DNA of 7,399 bases from Euryarchaeota archaeon UBA538. GTDB lineage: Archaea > Thermoplasmatota > Poseidoniia > Poseidoniales > Thalassarchaeaceae. The stretch spans positions 1 to 7,399 of the forward strand of contig DALC01000095.1 in assembly GCA_002499325.1 (NCBI GenBank), written 5' to 3'. Below the pieces are notes generated by a model. The model was not told the origin of the DNA. It saw only the letters and a program-made list of their open reading frames with translations, and did not search any database. Shown here piece after piece: positions 5,711-7,399 of the stretch. Made by a program: the position numbers and the translations under genes. Position 1 is the stretch's first letter. The number at the start of each line of letters is the position of its first letter.

Positions 5711-5718
5711 AATTATAA
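5711..5718 (+). promoter_or_regulatory. TATA-like box for the pyrophosphatase gene
   Basis: AATTATAA is the most AT-rich TATA-like element in the 76-bp gap before the pyrophosphatase gene. Its usual 22-27 base spacing places transcription start at about 5738-5742, giving a leader of roughly 15-20 bases. It follows directly on the T-tract, as expected for a new transcription unit. The call is from motif and position alone. Confidence 0.5.
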
Positions 5719-5745
5719 GTAGGACTTTTGTCGCGGGACCGATAC

Positions 5746-5749
5746 AGGT
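5746..5749 (+). promoter_or_regulatory. Short Shine-Dalgarno-like site for the pyrophosphatase gene
   Basis: AGGT, followed by TGAT, resembles the AGGTGAT core of the archaeal ribosome-binding site with one inserted T. It leaves seven bases to the ATG at 5757. The ATG is the first possible start after an in-frame TGA at 5709-5711. Confidence 0.4.
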
Positions 5750-5756
5750 TGATACC

Positions 5757-7399
5757 ATGATAGAGGGAGAGACACTAGGAACAATAGGAATGGGTGTGGG
5801 CGTATTCGGCCTACTTGTCGCATTCATGCTATACAGGAAAGTTGATTCAATAGAGATTGAGAACAAGACAGTTGCAAAAATCACCGAGCGTATTCAGGAT
5901 GGAGCCATGGCTTTCATGGTTGCTGAATACAGAATGCTCACCATATTCATTGCTGTCGTGGCCGCTCTTTTGTTTGTCGGAGGGAGCTACAACGATGACC
6001 TTGGAATGGAGACAACTGTAGCATTCATAATAGGTGCACTATGCAGTGGGGCAGCAGGATTCAGTGGAATGAAATCTGCTACTAGCGCCAATGGCAGAAC
6101 AGCCCAAGCAGCGGCTAGTGGTGGCCAGGCATCCGCACTAACCACCTCATACAACGGAGGGGCTGTAATGGGCCTAGCAGTAGGAGGACTAGGGCTATTT
6201 GGAATTTCACTGATGTTCTACTTCACGGAGACAGAATTCCTAACAGTGGCTAATATTGCTGGGTTTGGTATGGGTGCATCATCAATTGCCCTTTTCGCTC
6301 GTGTTGGAGGGGGCATATACACTAAAGCCGCTGATGTTGGAGCTGATTTGGTCGGAAAAGTCGAGGCTGGAATACCTGAGGATGATCCGAGAAATCCTGG
6401 CGTTATCGCAGATAACGTTGGTGACAATGTCGGAGATGTTGCCGGCATGGGTGCTGACATCTTCGAATCTTTTGTAGGTTCGATAATTGCGGCTATGGTG
6501 ATTGCGTCTGCCAGCGACGAGATGGGGACTGAGTATCTGATGATACCAATACTTCTGGCTATCGTCGGATACCTTGCCTCTATTGTTGGCGTATTCTCCA
6601 TCTCAGCCATGAAGAATATGGACGCTGGAGCAGCTCTAAGAAATACTACTTTCATCGGAGCGGGTCTCTTCATAGGAGTTGGCTATCTAGCTCTAGACTA
6701 CTATGATATGGATACTCAAGTCATATTCGCAGTTGCAATTGGTAGCTTGGTAGGAATACTAATCGGATTAGTCACTGAGTACTACACTGGAATAGAACCT
6801 GTATTCGGTTTCAAGGTAAAGGCGATACCGTACATCGGAGAGGCGTCCAAGACAGGTAGTGCGACCAATGCTATAGCGGGACTAGCTGTTGGTATGGAGT
6901 CTGTAATGGTTCCAGTATTGCTAATATCTGCAGGAATATACGGCGCTAATGATGTTATGAACGGCGGGGATATGGGGCTTTATGGCATAGCAATGGCCGC
7001 TATGGGAATGCTAGGTACTGTTGGAGTTACAATGACAGTTGACGCGTATGGGCCTGTTGCCGACAACGCTGGTGGAATTGCAGAGATGTCAGGGTTAGGA
7101 AAGGATGTCAGGGATATCACGGATGGCCTCGATTCTATAGGAAATACCACTGCTGCTATAGGAAAAGGATTCGCTATTGGGAGTGCCGCTCTAACTGCAT
7201 TGGCTCTTTTCGCGGCCTACAAAACCAGTGCATCACTGAGCGCGGCTGATCTTTCACTTACCAATCCCGATGTGGTAATCGGACTTCTTATCGGAGGTGG
7301 ATTGCCCTTCGTGGTAGCCGCCATGACTATGAAATCCGTCGGTAGAGCTGCTGAAGCCATGATAACTGAAATTAGACGTCAATTCAGGGAAATTGAGGG
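5757..7399 (+). CDS. hppA: Membrane-bound ion-pumping pyrophosphatase, K+-dependent type (3' truncated)
   Basis: The open frame runs 547 codons to the window edge without a stop; family proteins are about 670-750 residues, so the last membrane helices are missing. The enzyme couples pyrophosphate hydrolysis to Na+ and/or H+ export. Diagnostic parts are the catalytic loop [20 protein letters not shown] (184-203) continuing into PEDDPRNP (207-214), the [16 protein letters not shown] block (219-234), [16 protein letters not shown] (429-444) and [18 protein letters not shown] (462-479). Ala466 with Gly469 is the K+-dependent signature; K+-independent enzymes have Lys and Thr there. Glu237 in DIFESF sits where Na+-pumping members carry their key glutamate, whereas plant H+-PPases have it four residues later, so Na+ transport is plausible but not proven. 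The N-terminus ([20 protein letters not shown]) begins a membrane helix. The gene has its own TATA-like box and follows a terminator, so it appears monocistronic on the upstream side. Confidence 0.96.
   Translation, partial: MIEGETLGTIGMGVGVFGLLVAFMLYRKVDSIEIENKTVAKITERIQDGAMAFMVAEYRMLTIFIAVVAALLFVGGSYNDDLGMETTVAFIIGALCSGAAGFSGMKSATSANGRTAQAAASGGQASALTTSYNGGAVMGLAVGGLGLFGISLMFYFTETEFLTVANIAGFGMGASSIALFARVGGGIYTKAADVGADLVGKVEAGIPEDDPRNPGVIADNVGDNVGDVAGMGADIFESFVGSIIAAMVIASASDEMGTEYLMIPILLAIVGYLASIVGVFSISAMKNMDAGAALRNTTFIGAGLFIGVGYLALDYYDMDTQVIFAVAIGSLVGILIGLVTEYYTGIEPVFGFKVKAIPYIGEASKTGSATNAIAGLAVGMESVMVPVLLISAGIYGANDVMNGGDMGLYGIAMAAMGMLGTVGVTMTVDAYGPVADNAGGIAEMSGLGKDVRDITDGLDSIGNTTAAIGKGFAIGSAALTALALFAAYKTSASLSAADLSLTNPDVVIGLLIGGGLPFVVAAMTMKSVGRAAEAMITEIRRQFREIE

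Noticed and set aside
6218..6673. 151-codon open frame on the minus strand within the pyrophosphatase gene
   Set aside because: It is antisense to highly conserved catalytic segments of the pyrophosphatase, and its Pro/Ser/Ile/Ala-rich translation is typical of a shadow frame.
1..7399. New defence system, CRISPR array, transposon or integrase, tRNA gene
   Set aside because: No repeats with regular spacing, inverted terminal repeats, transposase or recombinase motifs, or cloverleaf-like sequence were seen; recognised genes are housekeeping functions.

Overview
The window is a compact, gene-dense piece of an archaeal chromosome. It most resembles a marine planktonic euryarchaeon of the Marine Group II/III (Poseidoniales-like) type; this placement is inferred from gene content, not from a marker-gene search. 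The clues are an archaeal-type SepF, a PKD-like surface protein with an acidic cytoplasmic tail, a TATA-like promoter and T-tract terminator around the pyrophosphatase gene, a moderate GC level and near-absence of intergenic space. I see no mobile element, CRISPR array, tRNA or rRNA, and no stretch above 300 bases lacks a gene.

Layout. (1) Bases 1-1829, plus strand: the 3' part of a membrane-anchored PKD-like surface protein, followed after 14 bp by a SepF-like cell-division protein. (2) Bases 1811-4005, minus strand: a tight five-gene run. In transcription order it holds a small two-helix membrane protein, endonuclease III (nth), an uncharacterised 190-residue protein, a Bcp/PrxQ peroxiredoxin and an 80-residue charged protein. 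Gaps are -4, 7, 25 and 4 bp, so it is probably one operon. It combines repair of oxidised bases with peroxide removal. (3) Bases 4104-4442, plus strand: a three-helix membrane protein of unknown role, divergent from that operon. (4) Bases 4439-4717, minus strand: a NifU-like (Nfu) Fe-S carrier, overlapping the previous gene tail to tail. (5) Bases 4778-5680, plus strand: a stand-alone class I glutamine amidotransferase-like enzyme ending in a T-rich terminator. (6) Bases 5757-7399, plus strand: a membrane-bound ion-pumping pyrophosphatase cut off by the window end. Its residues match the K+-dependent type and fit a Na+ pump.

Most genes are housekeeping. The points that deserve a second look are the pairing of sepF with a surface protein whose cytoplasmic tail carries a duplicated acidic motif, the degenerate Fe-S site of the endonuclease III, and the uncharacterised proteins in the nth-bcp operon. 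I did not find a convincing new multi-gene defence or mobile system.
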